Below, piece after piece: positions 31,142 to 42,363 of a stretch of DNA of 64,000 bases. The notes beneath the pieces were generated by a model. The model was not told the origin of the DNA. It saw nothing but the letters and a program-made list of their open reading frames with translations, and did not search any database. Both the position numbers and the translations under genes were made by a program. Source of the stretch: Gammaproteobacteria bacterium. GTDB taxonomy: Bacteria; Pseudomonadota; Gammaproteobacteria; Granulosicoccales; Granulosicoccaceae. The stretch lies in contig PDPU01000040.1 of assembly GCA_002746645.1 (NCBI GenBank), forward strand, positions 1 through 64,000, in the 5' to 3' direction. Each line of letters starts with the position of its first letter. The stretch's first letter is position 1.

Positions 31142-33595
31142 TCAAGGTGCATCGGTCGCTATCGGCAGGAGCGTCAGAAGATAGCGGGCATAGGCTGAAA
31201 AGTCGTGACTTGAGCCAACATAGTCACGGCGCATGGCCTGTTCTGCTTCGGTGTTCTCGTCGATGACCCTCGCAATCGTCGCCTCGATCGATGCCGCATC
31301 GTCTCCGGCAATGCAGCTGGCATGGGCAAGCAACGCCTTGTCGAATCCAGTCGCACCCTCGAACATCACCACGGGCAGGCCAAAGCTCATCGCCTCGAGC
31401 ACCACCGTCGGATAGGGGTCTTCGCGTGAACTCAGGAACAGCACGCTTGCTGCCGCATACCAGGGTGCAATGCTGTCGGTGAAATCGACTATATGCAAAT
31501 TCTGTAATGTGTCGCCACCCGTGACACGCTTGAGGTAGTTCGACATGTCGATGTCGACCTTGCCCACCCAGACATACTGTCGTCGCCTGTCACCCGATGC
31601 CTCGCCATGCCGGGCCACATCGACAAAACGATCGAAGCCCTTGCGATGATCGGCATACCCCACGTTCAGCACGATGTCGTGCGCTGCGGGGTCGAGCCCA
31701 AGGTCACGGTAACAGGCATCGATGGACTCGGGCTCGGCCGTGAGCGTCTTGTAAAGTCCCTGGGGGCGGACTGCCAGCGCGGCTGCGTTTGCGACCTTGT
31801 CATCTCCGGAGGAGGCATGCATGGCTGCGCCTGGGCCTGAGCCCCCCGCGCCCGCACTTGCCGCGCAGCCTAGAAATCCGTCACGCACGATGCCCGAAGG
31901 GAACACCAGCGTATCGACCTCCGCAAGCAGCGCGCGGCACTCCTGCTCGAGTCGCCGCTCACGGATGAGCGTCGGCAATTCATGGATCAGCGACACCACC
32001 GGCAGACCCCATCTGGCGCAGACCACGGCATGCGGCGCGCAGACCACGGTATTGGTGATGACGGCATCGATGGGATGGTGCTGCAGCCAGTCGTCGAGGA
32101 AGCCTGGCGGTTGTTCGTCGAGTACAAGGGTATCGGCAAGTGCCTGGTACTCGGGCAGGAGTCTGCCGACTCCACCGAGCATGACGGTGATCTCGAACGG
32201 CATTTCACGCCGGTACCATTCGAGAAGCGACAACAGAATCATCTGCGCGCCATTGGCGTGCGCGTCGTGCCCGATCAGCAGCAGTGCCGGTGGCTTTGCC
32301 GGGCCAGCCAGCGTTTCCCGTGCCAGTACGCGACGGGTGATGTTGAGGTAGGCATGGCCATAGTGGCAATCGGGTTCGAGGTAGGTACCTTCGGCCCATT
32401 CGTTCCAGGCATTGATGAAGACCAGTGGCTCACCCGCAAGCGGTTGCCGACTGGCATGGCGACAGAGCGCTGCCAACCAGCGGGCGTAGCGAAGCGGCGT
32501 CGAGCCCTGCACCGTCACACCCCGGCCGGGACTTCTCGGTTCGTGGTCCCAGTGCGGACACGCGGTCTTCAGGAGCGTGTAGTCCGCCGGTTCGCAGTCG
32601 GCCAGCGACTTCGCCACCATGTCGCGGTAACGACGCACCTGCCCTCTGAAATTCGGATCGAACGAGCGATGCTCATGGTTGCTGCGTCCGATGTCCTTCG
32701 TGACCTTGTGTGGCGGAAATTCCACCGCGGCATCGCAACCGTAGTGACGCGGGTCACGATCTCCGAAACTCTGCACCATGATGACCCAGGGCACGCTGCC
32801 AAGCCGTTCGCGCCAGGCCTCGCGCCAGCGCTCGATGATGGCACGGGGCTCGGGCAGGAGGCTCGCCCGATAGAGCAGGAACACGGGCCGATCATCGACA
32901 CGAAGGTAACGCGGGTGCCCGAAGTAGCGCACCGTATCCTCGATGAAGGCGGCATCGTCTTCCGTACGGTAGTCCTGCGACATGAGCACGTCACTGTCGC
33001 GTCCGTCCCAGCGACGCGTCCAGTTCTCGTTCGCCCAGAGGATGCAGAAAGGCATCGACAGAGACTCGAGTTCGCAGAAACGATCCAGCGGCTTCTCGAG
33101 CAGGCGGTGACCATTGAACCAGTAGTAATAGAAGCAGAAGGCTTCGATACCGGCACGCGTGGCAAGCTCGCACTGCCGTTCGAGAACGGCATCGACGCCG
33201 AGATCATAGAAACCGAGATCACGCGGGATGCGCGGCTGGTAATGCCCTTCGAAACGCGGCATTGCCCGTGCGAGGTTATGCCATTCGGTAAAGCCCCTGC
33301 CCCACCAGCGATCGTTTTCGGGTATGGCGTGAAACTGCGGCAGGTAGAAGGCAACAGCACGTGCGCGAAGTTTTCGAGGTGGCACGACGGAATCGGGATC
33401 GGCCTCGAAAGCCTTGCCCGGTGCGCTGAAATGCGCCACGGTGTCGAAGACGTTGCCGGGGAACACCACCCCGTCGGCGCCACGATGGTTTCTGGTACCC
33501 AAGGACGCTCCCAGAGCGCCGACAAGCTTGCTCGCACCACGCCTGGCGACATACGCAAGGAGCTTCAGACGTGAGCGTGCGAGATCGCCGAGCAT
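31142..33595 (-). CDS. WbsX-like (GH99-like) and GT4 glycosyltransferase fusion
   Basis: The 817-residue protein has two enzymatic halves. Residues about 70-420 match the WbsX/glycoside-hydrolase-99-like domain of polysaccharide clusters (AFYLPQFHAIPENDRWWGRGFTEW in part: FYLPQFHAIPENDRWWG; FCFYYYWFNGHRLLEKPL; INAWNEWAEGTYLEPD). Residues about 440-817 form a GT-B glycosyltransferase of group 1, with GHDAHANGAQMILLSLLEW, VWVGKVDIDMSNYLKRV and SREDPYPTVVLEAMSFGLPVV. A Gly/Ala/Ser-rich insertion sits in the middle of the second half. It is probably cytoplasmic and involved in surface glycan assembly. No other polysaccharide gene is nearby, which is odd. Ends 53 bases before fabB begins its stop. 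Confidence 0.82.
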   Translation of the reverse strand: MLGDLARSRLKLLAYVARRGASKLVGALGASLGTRNHRGADGVVFPGNVFDTVAHFSAPGKAFEADPDSVVPPRKLRARAVAFYLPQFHAIPENDRWWGRGFTEWHNLARAMPRFEGHYQPRIPRDLGFYDLGVDAVLERQCELATRAGIEAFCFYYYWFNGHRLLEKPLDRFCELESLSMPFCILWANENWTRRWDGRDSDVLMSQDYRTEDDAAFIEDTVRYFGHPRYLRVDDRPVFLLYRASLLPEPRAIIERWREAWRERLGSVPWVIMVQSFGDRDPRHYGCDAAVEFPPHKVTKDIGRSNHEHRSFDPNFRGQVRRYRDMVAKSLADCEPADYTLLKTACPHWDHEPRSPGRGVTVQGSTPLRYARWLAALCRHASRQPLAGEPLVFINAWNEWAEGTYLEPDCHYGHAYLNITRRVLARETLAGPAKPPALLLIGHDAHANGAQMILLSLLEWYRREMPFEITVMLGGVGRLLPEYQALADTLVLDEQPPGFLDDWLQHHPIDAVITNTVVCAPHAVVCARWGLPVVSLIHELPTLIRERRLEQECRALLAEVDTLVFPSGIVRDGFLGCAASAGAGGSGPGAAMHASSGDDKVANAAALAVRPQGLYKTLTAEPESIDACYRDLGLDPAAHDIVLNVGYADHRKGFDRFVDVARHGEASGDRRRQYVWVGKVDIDMSNYLKRVTGGDTLQNLHIVDFTDSIAPWYAAASVLFLSSREDPYPTVVLEAMSFGLPVVMFEGATGFDKALLAHASCIAGDDAASIEATIARVIDENTEAEQAMRRDYVGSSHDFSAYARYLLTLLPIATDAP

Positions 33596-33648
33596 GGAGG
33601 TGGAGTCAGGGCACGGTAGCTGTGGAAACGATGCCGAAGAAGCGTCGC

Positions 33649-34860
33649 TCAGACTTTCCGGAACACCAGCGAGGCATTGGTGCCACCGAAGCCGAAACTG
33701 TTGGACATGACGGTATCGAGCGAGGCATTGTCGACACGCTCGCGCACGATGGGCATGCCTTCGGCCGCCGGGTCGAGATTCTCGATGTGCGCCGACTCGG
33801 CGATGAAGCCGCTGTCCTGCATCAGCAGCGAGTAGATCGATTCCTGCACGCCAGCCGCCCCGAGCGAATGCCCCGTCAGGGACTTGGTCGAGCCGATCGG
33901 TGGCATGGACTCGCCGAAGGCTTCCTGCACCGCCTTGAGTTCGACGATGTCACCTACCGGTGTGCTGGTGCCGTGGGCGTTGATGTAGTCGACGGGGCTG
34001 TCGACCGTGGCCATGGCCTGCTGCATGCAGCGTTTCGCACCTTCACCCGATGGGGCCACCATGTCGTAACCATCCGAGGTGGCACCATAGCCGACGATTT
34101 CCGCATAGATCCTTGCGCCGCGCGCCTTTGCCACCTCGAGTTCCTCGATGACCACCATGCCGCCGCCGCCGGCAATCACGAAACCATCACGATTGGCGTC
34201 GTAGGCACGCGAGGCCGTTTCCGGTGTGTCGTTGTACTTCGTCGACATCGCACGCATGGCGTCGAAGAGGCAGCTCAGTGACCAGTGTTCTTCTTCGCCA
34301 CCACCGGCAAAGATACGATCCTGCTTGCCGAGTTGAATCTGCTCGAGGGCGTTGCCGATGCAGTGGGCGCTGGTCGAACAGGCCGAGGAAATCGAGTAGT
34401 TGAGGCCACGAATCCGGTAGTGAGTGGCCAGACAGGCCGACACCGTACTGCCCATGACCTGGGTAACGCGATAGGGCCCGACGCGCTTGATGCCGCGCTC
34501 GCGCAGGATGTCGGCTGCTTCCACCTGACTGCTGGACGAAGCGCCACCGGAGCCCGCAATGATGCCGGTGCGCTCGTTGGAAACTTCGTTTTCCTCGAGG
34601 CCGGCATCGGCAATGGCGTCGCGCATGGCGATGTAGGCATAGGCTGACGCCGCACCCATGAAGCGCAGCTGCTTGCGGTCGATCTGTTCCTTGAGATCAA
34701 TCTCGGGAGCAGCAGCCACATGACAGCGCATGCCGCGCTCCTTGTATTCCTCGCGAAACGTGATGCCGGAGCGCGCCTCGCGAAGCGATCGGGTGACGCT
34801 GTCCTTGTCGTTACCGAGGCAGGAAACGATGCCGATACCGGTGATGACTGCTCTGCGCAT
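33649..34860 (-). CDS. fabB: 3-oxoacyl-[ACP] synthase I
   Basis: The 403-residue beta-ketoacyl-ACP synthase I has catalytic Cys in [14 protein letters not shown], His in [13 protein letters not shown] and His in [10 protein letters not shown], plus [11 protein letters not shown] at the C-terminus. Needed with FabA to make unsaturated fatty acids. The open frame runs about 500 bases upstream through fabA in another frame, but the true start is ATG 34860 ([16 protein letters not shown]). It lies 37 bases downstream of fabA. Confidence 0.96.
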   Translation of the reverse strand: MRRAVITGIGIVSCLGNDKDSVTRSLREARSGITFREEYKERGMRCHVAAAPEIDLKEQIDRKQLRFMGAASAYAYIAMRDAIADAGLEENEVSNERTGIIAGSGGASSSSQVEAADILRERGIKRVGPYRVTQVMGSTVSACLATHYRIRGLNYSISSACSTSAHCIGNALEQIQLGKQDRIFAGGGEEEHWSLSCLFDAMRAMSTKYNDTPETASRAYDANRDGFVIAGGGGMVVIEELEVAKARGARIYAEIVGYGATSDGYDMVAPSGEGAKRCMQQAMATVDSPVDYINAHGTSTPVGDIVELKAVQEAFGESMPPIGSTKSLTGHSLGAAGVQESIYSLLMQDSGFIAESAHIENLDPAAEGMPIVRERVDNASLDTVMSNSFGFGGTNASLVFRKV

Positions 34861-34897
34861 AACCTGTAATCCTGAAACGATTGTCGGAAGAAAAGGA

Positions 34898-35437
34898 TCA
34901 GAAGTCGTCGGCGGTCTGGAACAGACCGACACGCAAACCCTTTGCGGTGTAGATCTCGCGATCGTCGACAAATACACGGCCATCGGCGATGCCCATGACC
35001 AACCTGCGCTCGATGAGACGCTTGATGTCGAGTTCGTAGCGCACCACCCGTGCCGATGGCAGAACTTCACCGAAAAAACGGACTTCGCCGGAACCCAGTG
35101 CCCGGCCGCGACCCGGATTGCCCTTCCAGCCGAGAAAGAAACCCACCAGTTGCCACATGGCATCAAGCCCGAGACAGCCCGGCATGACGGGATCGGACTC
35201 GAAATGGCAATCAAAGAACCAGAGGTCGGGACGGATGTCGAGTTCGGCAACGATCTCGCCCTTCCCGGCCGAGCCGCCGTCGGCATTGATGCGCGTGATG
35301 CGATCGAACATGAGCATGTTCGGCAGCGGCAGACGGGCATTGCCCGGACCGAAGAGGTCACCGTGACCGCAGGCGAGGAGATCGTCCCGGTCGAAGGAAT
35401 GTCGGCCCGAGAGATCGGGTGGCGGTACTGCGCTCAT
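34898..35437 (-). CDS. fabA: 3-hydroxydecanoyl-ACP dehydratase/isomerase
   Basis: The 179-residue enzyme dehydrates and isomerises the C10 intermediate, opening the unsaturated branch of fatty-acid synthesis. Catalytic residues are the His in [21 protein letters not shown] (in part: [14 protein letters not shown]) and the Asp in GCLGLDAMW. The N-terminal [16 protein letters not shown] is typical. Length matches FabA (172). FabA-FabB in tandem is a hallmark of gammaproteobacteria and some alphas. Confidence 0.96.
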   Translation of the reverse strand: MSAVPPPDLSGRHSFDRDDLLACGHGDLFGPGNARLPLPNMLMFDRITRINADGGSAGKGEIVAELDIRPDLWFFDCHFESDPVMPGCLGLDAMWQLVGFFLGWKGNPGRGRALGSGEVRFFGEVLPSARVVRYELDIKRLIERRLVMGIADGRVFVDDREIYTAKGLRVGLFQTADDF

Positions 35438-35460
35438 GAATTCAGGATTCTCCGCTTGAT

Positions 35461-36237
35461 TCAGCTTCCGACGCTGCCGAAGACACGCTGCAGCAGTTCG
35501 GTGCTGCGTTCGAGCGGATTCTCGCGAATCGCCTTTTCTTCCTCGGCCACGTAGTGAAAGATACCGTCATTGGCCTTCTCGACCACGTAACCCGTGAGAT
35601 CGGTGTTGACCGCGGGCATGCCCGGAATGGCGTTGTAGCGGTTCATGAGCTTGTTGAAGGTGGTGACGGCACCGACATCGGCCAGCGCATTGTCGATGAT
35701 CGGTCGCATCTCCCTGGAGAGTTCGGCGCCGGTCTTGTCGCGGAAGTAGCTTGTGGCGGCGTCATCGGGACCGTTGAGGATGCCACGTGCGTCGCTGACG
35801 GTCATCGAGGTGATGGCCCCCACGAAGAGTTCTCTGGCCTTTGGCGTTGCTGCCTCGGCCGCTTCGTTGAGTTTGAGTTCGAGGTCGTCGAACATGCCGC
35901 CCATGCCGAATTTCGAAGCCACCTTGCGGGCCTCGACAAGTGCACTCGGCAAGGGAATGCGAACCACGGCATCGTTGCTGAAACCACCGCTCCGGCCAAG
36001 CTGCGACACTACCTTGCCTGTCCCGATGGTCAGTGCCTGCTTGAGGCCGCTGGCGATCTCGCCATTGCCGAGCGCGCCGCTCGAGGTTTCACTGCCGAGC
36101 ACACCCTCGGCGGCCGAGCGCAACCCTTTGAGGTTGGTGCTGCCATCGCTGGCACAGCCACCCGCCATGGCGCCGGCAAGACTCAGAACCAGAAGGGCAA
36201 CGGGGCCGGTGGTGCCGAATCGCGAAAGTCGCTGCAT
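35461..36237 (-). CDS. DUF4197 family lipoprotein
   Basis: The 258-residue protein has a lipoprotein signal peptide ([14 protein letters not shown]). The body matches the DUF4197 family: [23 protein letters not shown] (in part: [17 protein letters not shown]), [29 protein letters not shown] and [22 protein letters not shown] (in part: [18 protein letters not shown]). It is predominantly helical and periplasmic or attached to a membrane. Function is unknown. It is probably transcribed after the TauE/SafE gene and before fabA. Confidence 0.87.
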   Translation of the reverse strand: MQRLSRFGTTGPVALLVLSLAGAMAGGCASDGSTNLKGLRSAAEGVLGSETSSGALGNGEIASGLKQALTIGTGKVVSQLGRSGGFSNDAVVRIPLPSALVEARKVASKFGMGGMFDDLELKLNEAAEAATPKARELFVGAITSMTVSDARGILNGPDDAATSYFRDKTGAELSREMRPIIDNALADVGAVTTFNKLMNRYNAIPGMPAVNTDLTGYVVEKANDGIFHYVAEEEKAIRENPLERSTELLQRVFGSVGS

Positions 36238-36288
36238 CAGTCTTTCTCCAAGGTTCGCTCGAACACGGATTCAAACGCAGGAAGTATA

Positions 36289-37071
36289 TCAAAGCAGCGC
36301 GAACAGACCGAAGAGACTCACCAGCACGAGCCCGCCACCGATGACGCGCCGAAAGCGTGCAGCGCCACCGCGGACGATGGCGCGATGCAGGCGAAGCCCC
36401 GCCACATGTCCGAGCGCAACCAGTGGAAACATCGCCAGCATGAACGGCAGCTGCAGGTTCACGCCGGCACTGACGAAAGTTGCAAGTTTCGCCAGCACCA
36501 TCACGATCCAGAGAACGAACAGCGTGTCGCGCAGTTGCTCGGATGGCAGCCGAGGCGCACTGTAGGCCACCATCAGCGGCGCGCCGATCAACGAGGCACC
36601 GGCAGCATAGCCTCCTCCGAGCAGACACACGCCGTCCATGATCCTGCCACCACTGACGAACTCCCGCCCAAGAAGATACATGCTGCCGTAGAGCAGCGTG
36701 ATGGCATAGACGAAGGCGCTCATGAATACACCCGGGAGGTTCAGCAGTCCGATCAGCCCCGCCGCTACCGGCAAGACAATCAGGGAGATGAGTCGCCCGA
36801 GATAGCGCCAGTTGACGAAGTCAAGACGTGTCGCCACCGTCAGCAGCGAGAAGAACAGGAGGTGAAAGCAGATCGGTGGCAGGAACACGAGCGGGTCGCC
36901 GACGACGAGCAGCAGAAAAGGCAGCGTCAGCGCAGCGCCGCCGAAACCGAGTCCCGAGCGCACGAAACCCGACCAGATGAAGAACAGGCACAGCAGCACC
37001 CAGTCAAGCGTGCCGAGCGCACTCCAGGGCGCGTGCCCGGTCCAGGTGAGCAAGGATTGCAGCGTGGTCAC
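36289..37071 (-). CDS. TauE/SafE family membrane permease
   Basis: The 260-residue protein has about eight hydrophobic helices in two halves and carries family features such as GLGFGGAALTLPFLLLVVGDPLVFLPP (in part: SGLGFGGAALTLPFLLL) and GGGYAAGASLIGAPLMV. The family exports sulfite, sulfoacetate or related small anions, but the substrate cannot be predicted here. Its start overlaps the tag stop by 4 bases. Confidence 0.85.
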   Translation of the reverse strand: MTTLQSLLTWTGHAPWSALGTLDWVLLCLFFIWSGFVRSGLGFGGAALTLPFLLLVVGDPLVFLPPICFHLLFFSLLTVATRLDFVNWRYLGRLISLIVLPVAAGLIGLLNLPGVFMSAFVYAITLLYGSMYLLGREFVSGGRIMDGVCLLGGGYAAGASLIGAPLMVAYSAPRLPSEQLRDTLFVLWIVMVLAKLATFVSAGVNLQLPFMLAMFPLVALGHVAGLRLHRAIVRGGAARFRRVIGGGLVLVSLFGLFALL

Positions 37072-37691
37072 TTACACCCGCTGCCCTGCTGTCCCTCGCC
37101 AGACCCCGAGGCCTCGCAGGCCGCGTGGACCGGACAGCCGACAAGGTGATCGTTGACGAGCCCCGCCGCCTGCATGAAGGCATAGCAGGTGGTCGGGCCG
37201 ACGAAGGCGAAGCCGCGCGCTTTCAATGTCCGACTCATCGTGGTGGACAGGTCAGTCACCGCGGGCACCTCGGCCAGTGTCCGAAAACGATTCTGCATGG
37301 GTTCATCGTCGACAAACGACCAGATGAAGCCTGCAAAGCTGTCGCCCGCAGCCTCCATCGCGAGAATGGCGCGCGCGTTCGTCCTGACCGAATCCACCTT
37401 CTGACGATGACGCACGATGGCGGGGTTGGCCGCAATCTTCGCGAGCTTCCGGTCGCTGAAGCCTGCCACTCGCTCGGGCTCGAAGCCTGCGAAGAGTTCA
37501 CGGTAACCCTCGCGTTTCTTCAGTATGGTGATCCACGACAGCCCTGCCTGTGCGCCTTCGAGCGAGATCAACTCGAAGAGTGCGTCTCGCTCGCGCTCGG
37601 GTCGCCCCCACTCCTCATCGTGGTAGCGGCGATAGAGTTCGCTGCCATGACACCAACTGCAGCGTGGATCGGAATCGGACTTGTCGGGCAC
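37068..37691 (-). CDS. tag: DNA-3-methyladenine glycosylase I
   Basis: The 207-residue base-excision repair enzyme removes 3-methyladenine. Family motifs are CSWCHGSELYRRYHDEEWGRP (in part: CSWCHGSELYRRYHDEEWG), the LFELISLEGAQAGLSWITILKKRE block (in part: LEGAQAGLSWITILKKRE) and the C-terminal GFAFVGPTTCYAFMQAAGLVNDH (in part: FVGPTTCYAFMQAAG), with the zinc-binding Cys/His of the Tag family. The region upstream of its start holds a heptanucleotide tandem repeat. Confidence 0.95.
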   Translation of the reverse strand: MPDKSDSDPRCSWCHGSELYRRYHDEEWGRPERERDALFELISLEGAQAGLSWITILKKREGYRELFAGFEPERVAGFSDRKLAKIAANPAIVRHRQKVDSVRTNARAILAMEAAGDSFAGFIWSFVDDEPMQNRFRTLAEVPAVTDLSTTMSRTLKARGFAFVGPTTCYAFMQAAGLVNDHLVGCPVHAACEASGSGEGQQGSGCK

Positions 37692-37753
37692 GGGCAGGAA
37701 CCGCGTTCGGTGGCAGGCACCGGGGATGCCATTCTAAGCCCTGAAATGCTCGC

Positions 37754-37781
37754 GCCGTGTGCCGTGTGCCGTGTGCCGTGT
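37754..37781. repeat. Heptanucleotide tandem repeat, four copies, upstream of tag
   Basis: gccgtgt is repeated four times in a row (37754, 37761, 37768, 37775), followed by degenerate copies to about 37820. It is non-coding, 63-90 bases upstream of the tag start, between the end of the GGDEF-EAL gene and tag. Confidence 0.9.
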
Positions 37782-37819
37782 GCCTTGCGGTGTCCGGAAT
37801 GCGCGGTGTGCGGTGTGCG

Positions 37820-39943
37820 TCAGTTGTCGGTACCGGTCCTCGGAGCAGGCAGAAAGGTCTGCCTGGCAACCTCAGACGCCACCTCGACGCCATAGGGCCA
37901 GCGCTTGAGCCATTGTCGGTATTCGTTGAAACTCAGAGGCTTGCTGATGAAGTAACCCTGCGCGATGTCACATTGCTCCTGCTTGAGGTAGTTCAGCTGG
38001 TCTTCGGCCTCGACACCTTCGGCCACCACCTTCATGCCGAAATGCCGGGCAAGGCCCAGCACGGCCTGAACGATGGCCTCGTCGTCCCGGTCGGTGGAGA
38101 CATCGGTGATGAAGGCGCGGTCGATCTTGAGGGTGTCTACCGGAAAGCGCTTGAGATACGCAAGCGAGGAGTAGCCCGTGCCGAAATCGTCGATGGCGAG
38201 GCGAAGGCCACACTGACTCAACTCGTTCAGGGTGTTGATGACCATCTCCGGGTCATCCATGACTGCGCTCTCGGTGATTTCGAGTTCCAGCGAATCCACC
38301 GGAAAGCCGGTCTTGTCGAGAATCGCGTTGACGCTCGGCACGAGCCGGTCGGTGAACTGCACCGCGGAAATGTTGACGGCGATGTTGATGCCATCGAAGC
38401 CTTCGTTGCGCAGCGCGAGTGTCTGCTCACAGGCGGTTTCGAGAATCCATTCGCCGAGTTCGACGATGAGCCCGGCCTCCTCGGCGATCGGCACGAAGGC
38501 ATCGGGTGACATGAAGCCGTTGACCGGGTGACGCCAGCGGATCAAGGCTTCGGCGCCGATGATGGCGCGCGTGGCAATGTTGATCTTGGGCTGATAATAG
38601 AGTTCGAACTGCCCATGCTGCATCGCGAGCTTCAGGTCCTGCTCGATGCGGATGCGGGCCGTGGCACGGCTGCGCATCTCTTCGTTGAAGAGGCGATAGC
38701 AGTTCTTGCCCCCGCTCTTGGCGTCCTGCAGGGCCACCGAAGCATTGTTGAGCATCTCCTCGCCGAGTTGCCCCTCGTCCTCCTTGCTCTGGGAATCAGC
38801 GGGGTAGCAGGAAATACCGATCGACACCGCGGGTTTCAGTGTCAGTCCACGGTACTCGTAGGGAGCCGTGGCCACCTTCATGACGCGATTGGCCACCTCC
38901 TCGGCGACGTCGCGATCCGGCACGTTGCGCTGGATGACCACGAACTCGTCGCCGTCGAGACGAGCCACGAGGTCGATGTCGCGCATCATCGTGCGCAGGC
39001 GATTGCCGACCTCAGCCAGCATCTTGTCGCCGACAAGGTGGCCGTGCTGATCGTTGAAGAACTTGAAGTTGTCGAGGTCGACGAGAAACACGGCAAAGCG
39101 TGCACCGCTCTTGAGCGCCGCTTCGGCCGTCTTCTTCATTTCCTGTTCGTAGAGCGCACGATTCGGCAACTGCGTCAGCGGGTCGTGATGGGCGGCAAAT
39201 TCGAGGTACTGCTGCTTGACCTTGACCTGCCGTGCCGCTTTCTTCTGCTCTTCGATCAGGCTGTTGAACTCGTCGGCGAGAGGCCGGAGTTCGTTGTTGG
39301 GTGGATCGCTGATGAGTTTCGGGGGACGACCTCCTCCGTTTTCCCGCCCTGCGCGCAGGGCGCGGATGAGTTCGTCCACCGGACGAATGTAGTAGCGGCA
39401 TGTGCCGAGGAGTGCGGCGACGGCACCGACCACACTCGCGATCAGCGCAAAGAACAACAGCAGCATGAAGGTGAAGCGTGCCTTGCTACCGACCGTTGTC
39501 GGATCGATCCAGACTTCGACCGATATTTCATCACCGAGTGTCTGCTGCGTCCAGCTGGATGCCTTGAGGCCGCGGTGCACCGCAACCCGGCCAATGGCGC
39601 CGGCATCTTGACGCGCGTTGGAGAGATCGCTGGCCACGAGCGGCACCTCGCCCTGCCGAAACAGCAGTTCGCCGTTCGGCGTCTTCAGCATGAGACCGAC
39701 CACGGCATCGTTGAGGATGGCCTGGTCGACTTCGAGATCACCCGGATCGGAGTATCGCAAGGCTAGATCGATACGCGCTCGCTCGGTAGCCACGAGTTCG
39801 GCAACCTCGTTGCTGTAGCCACTCCAGGAGAGCGGCACGATGAAGAACATCTGCACCACGAACAAGACCGTCGCCACGAGCCACGACAACAGCCGCGCGG
39901 TGCGCGAGCGCTTCAGCGTTGTCAGCAATGAGTCGAATTTCAA
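37820..39943 (-). CDS. Membrane GGDEF-EAL protein (cyclic-di-GMP turnover)
   Basis: This c-di-GMP protein of about 707 residues has an N-terminal membrane helix, a periplasmic sensor section of about 120 residues, a second helix, a HAMP-like segment, then GGDEF and EAL domains. The GGDEF signature reads DGDEF (first Gly replaced) with an intact RxxD inhibitory site (RDID) five residues before. The EAL domain retains EALIRW, ITES, DDFGTGYSS and AEGVE and should be an active phosphodiesterase. The preferred start is TTG 39943 with AAGGA 8-9 bases upstream; an in-frame ATG at 40021 would add 26 residues of poor quality. It is a single-gene unit. Confidence 0.9.
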   Translation of the reverse strand: MKFDSLLTTLKRSRTARLLSWLVATVLFVVQMFFIVPLSWSGYSNEVAELVATERARIDLALRYSDPGDLEVDQAILNDAVVGLMLKTPNGELLFRQGEVPLVASDLSNARQDAGAIGRVAVHRGLKASSWTQQTLGDEISVEVWIDPTTVGSKARFTFMLLLFFALIASVVGAVAALLGTCRYYIRPVDELIRALRAGRENGGGRPPKLISDPPNNELRPLADEFNSLIEEQKKAARQVKVKQQYLEFAAHHDPLTQLPNRALYEQEMKKTAEAALKSGARFAVFLVDLDNFKFFNDQHGHLVGDKMLAEVGNRLRTMMRDIDLVARLDGDEFVVIQRNVPDRDVAEEVANRVMKVATAPYEYRGLTLKPAVSIGISCYPADSQSKEDEGQLGEEMLNNASVALQDAKSGGKNCYRLFNEEMRSRATARIRIEQDLKLAMQHGQFELYYQPKINIATRAIIGAEALIRWRHPVNGFMSPDAFVPIAEEAGLIVELGEWILETACEQTLALRNEGFDGINIAVNISAVQFTDRLVPSVNAILDKTGFPVDSLELEITESAVMDDPEMVINTLNELSQCGLRLAIDDFGTGYSSLAYLKRFPVDTLKIDRAFITDVSTDRDDEAIVQAVLGLARHFGMKVVAEGVEAEDQLNYLKQEQCDIAQGYFISKPLSFNEYRQWLKRWPYGVEVASEVARQTFLPAPRTGTDN

Positions 39944-40098
39944 GTGAGCAGTCCTTTCAGAGATCGATCGAATCGTCCGAATCACCGATGAATGACGGAT
40001 GACCACCGTCCCATGAGGCAATTTATCGGCCAGATCGACACCTCCTGAAGCGAACTTTCAACCCGGGCTCATCCATGCTGATGCCTTCCCCGAACGCA

Positions 40099-40127
40099 CA
40101 AGACCCCCGAACCAGTCGGGGGTCTTG
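40099..40127. terminator. Strong hairpin downstream of groEL
   Basis: Perfect 12-bp inverted repeat (caagacccccga ... tcgggggtcttg) with a 5-base loop, located 42-71 bases after the groEL stop on the minus strand. The T-run is weak, so it may act as a 3' stabiliser or a bidirectional terminator between groESL and the GGDEF-EAL promoter. Confidence 0.65.
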
Positions 40128-40169
40128 TCGTGTCGCTGCGAGCGAACTCGCATCCTGCAAGGGCGCTGA

Positions 40170-41831
<1,662 letters not shown>

Positions 41832-41868
41832 TTATATGAGGAGAATAAGGAGAAAGTGTCAGCGCGTC

Positions 41869-42156
41869 TTACTCGAAGACACCCATGATGTCGTCTTCAC
41901 GCATCACGAGCACTTCCTCGCCATCGATCTTGATTTCGGTGCCGGCGTACTTGCCGAACAGCACCTGATCGCCGGGCTTCACGTCGAGCGGGCGGACTTC
42001 ACCGTTCTCGGCAATCTTGCCCTTGCCAACCGAGAGGACCTCGCCACGAACCGGCTTTTCGGTGGCCGAATCGGGGATGACGATGCCGCCGGCGCTGGTG
42101 CGTTCTTCTTCCATGCGCTTGACGACCACGCGGTCATGCAACGGACGAATGTTCAT
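41869..42156 (-). CDS. groES: Co-chaperonin GroES
   Basis: The 95-residue lid protein of GroEL has [18 protein letters not shown], the mobile loop [16 protein letters not shown] and the C-terminal [12 protein letters not shown]. First gene of the operon; the promoter and CIRCE operator lie 112-165 bases upstream. Confidence 0.98.
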   Translation of the reverse strand: MNIRPLHDRVVVKRMEEERTSAGGIVIPDSATEKPVRGEVLSVGKGKIAENGEVRPLDVKPGDQVLFGKYAGTEIKIDGEEVLVMREDDIMGVFE

Positions 42157-42267
42157 GTATCGACTCCAGATAGTTGAGTGTTATGGGGGTTCAAACTGTC
42201 TGAGACCGGAAGGCCACAGACCGGGGCCCGGGCAACCGCCTCGAATTCGGCTCCGCCGAAGGATTTG

Positions 42268-42294
42268 TTGGCACTCTCCGGGGAGGAGTGCCAA
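42268..42294. promoter_or_regulatory. CIRCE operator of groESL
   Basis: Perfect inverted repeat TTGGCACTC-N9-GAGTGCCAA, the spacing and sequence of the CIRCE element bound by the HrcA repressor (consensus TTAGCACTC-N9-GAGTGCTAA). It begins at the edge of the -10 box and covers the expected transcription start, so binding would block initiation. No hrcA gene is in this window. Confidence 0.93.
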
Positions 42295-42321
42295 TTCTAA
42301 GGATGCGCGACGGGAAATCAA
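42294..42321 (-). promoter_or_regulatory. sigma70-type promoter of groESL
   Basis: On the minus strand, -35 TTGATT (42321-42316) and -10 TAGAAT (42299-42294) with a 16-bp spacer. Placement directly before the CIRCE element supports HrcA-repressed, housekeeping-sigma transcription of groESL. No convincing sigma32 box was seen. Confidence 0.7.
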
Positions 42322-42363
42322 GCACCGGGACAGAAAAAATGTACCTGCGAGGCGACAGATCGC

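Noticed and set aside
31982..33574. 530-codon plus-strand frame opposite the WbsX-like gene
   Set aside because: Shadow of a recognisable enzyme; no start signal or domain.
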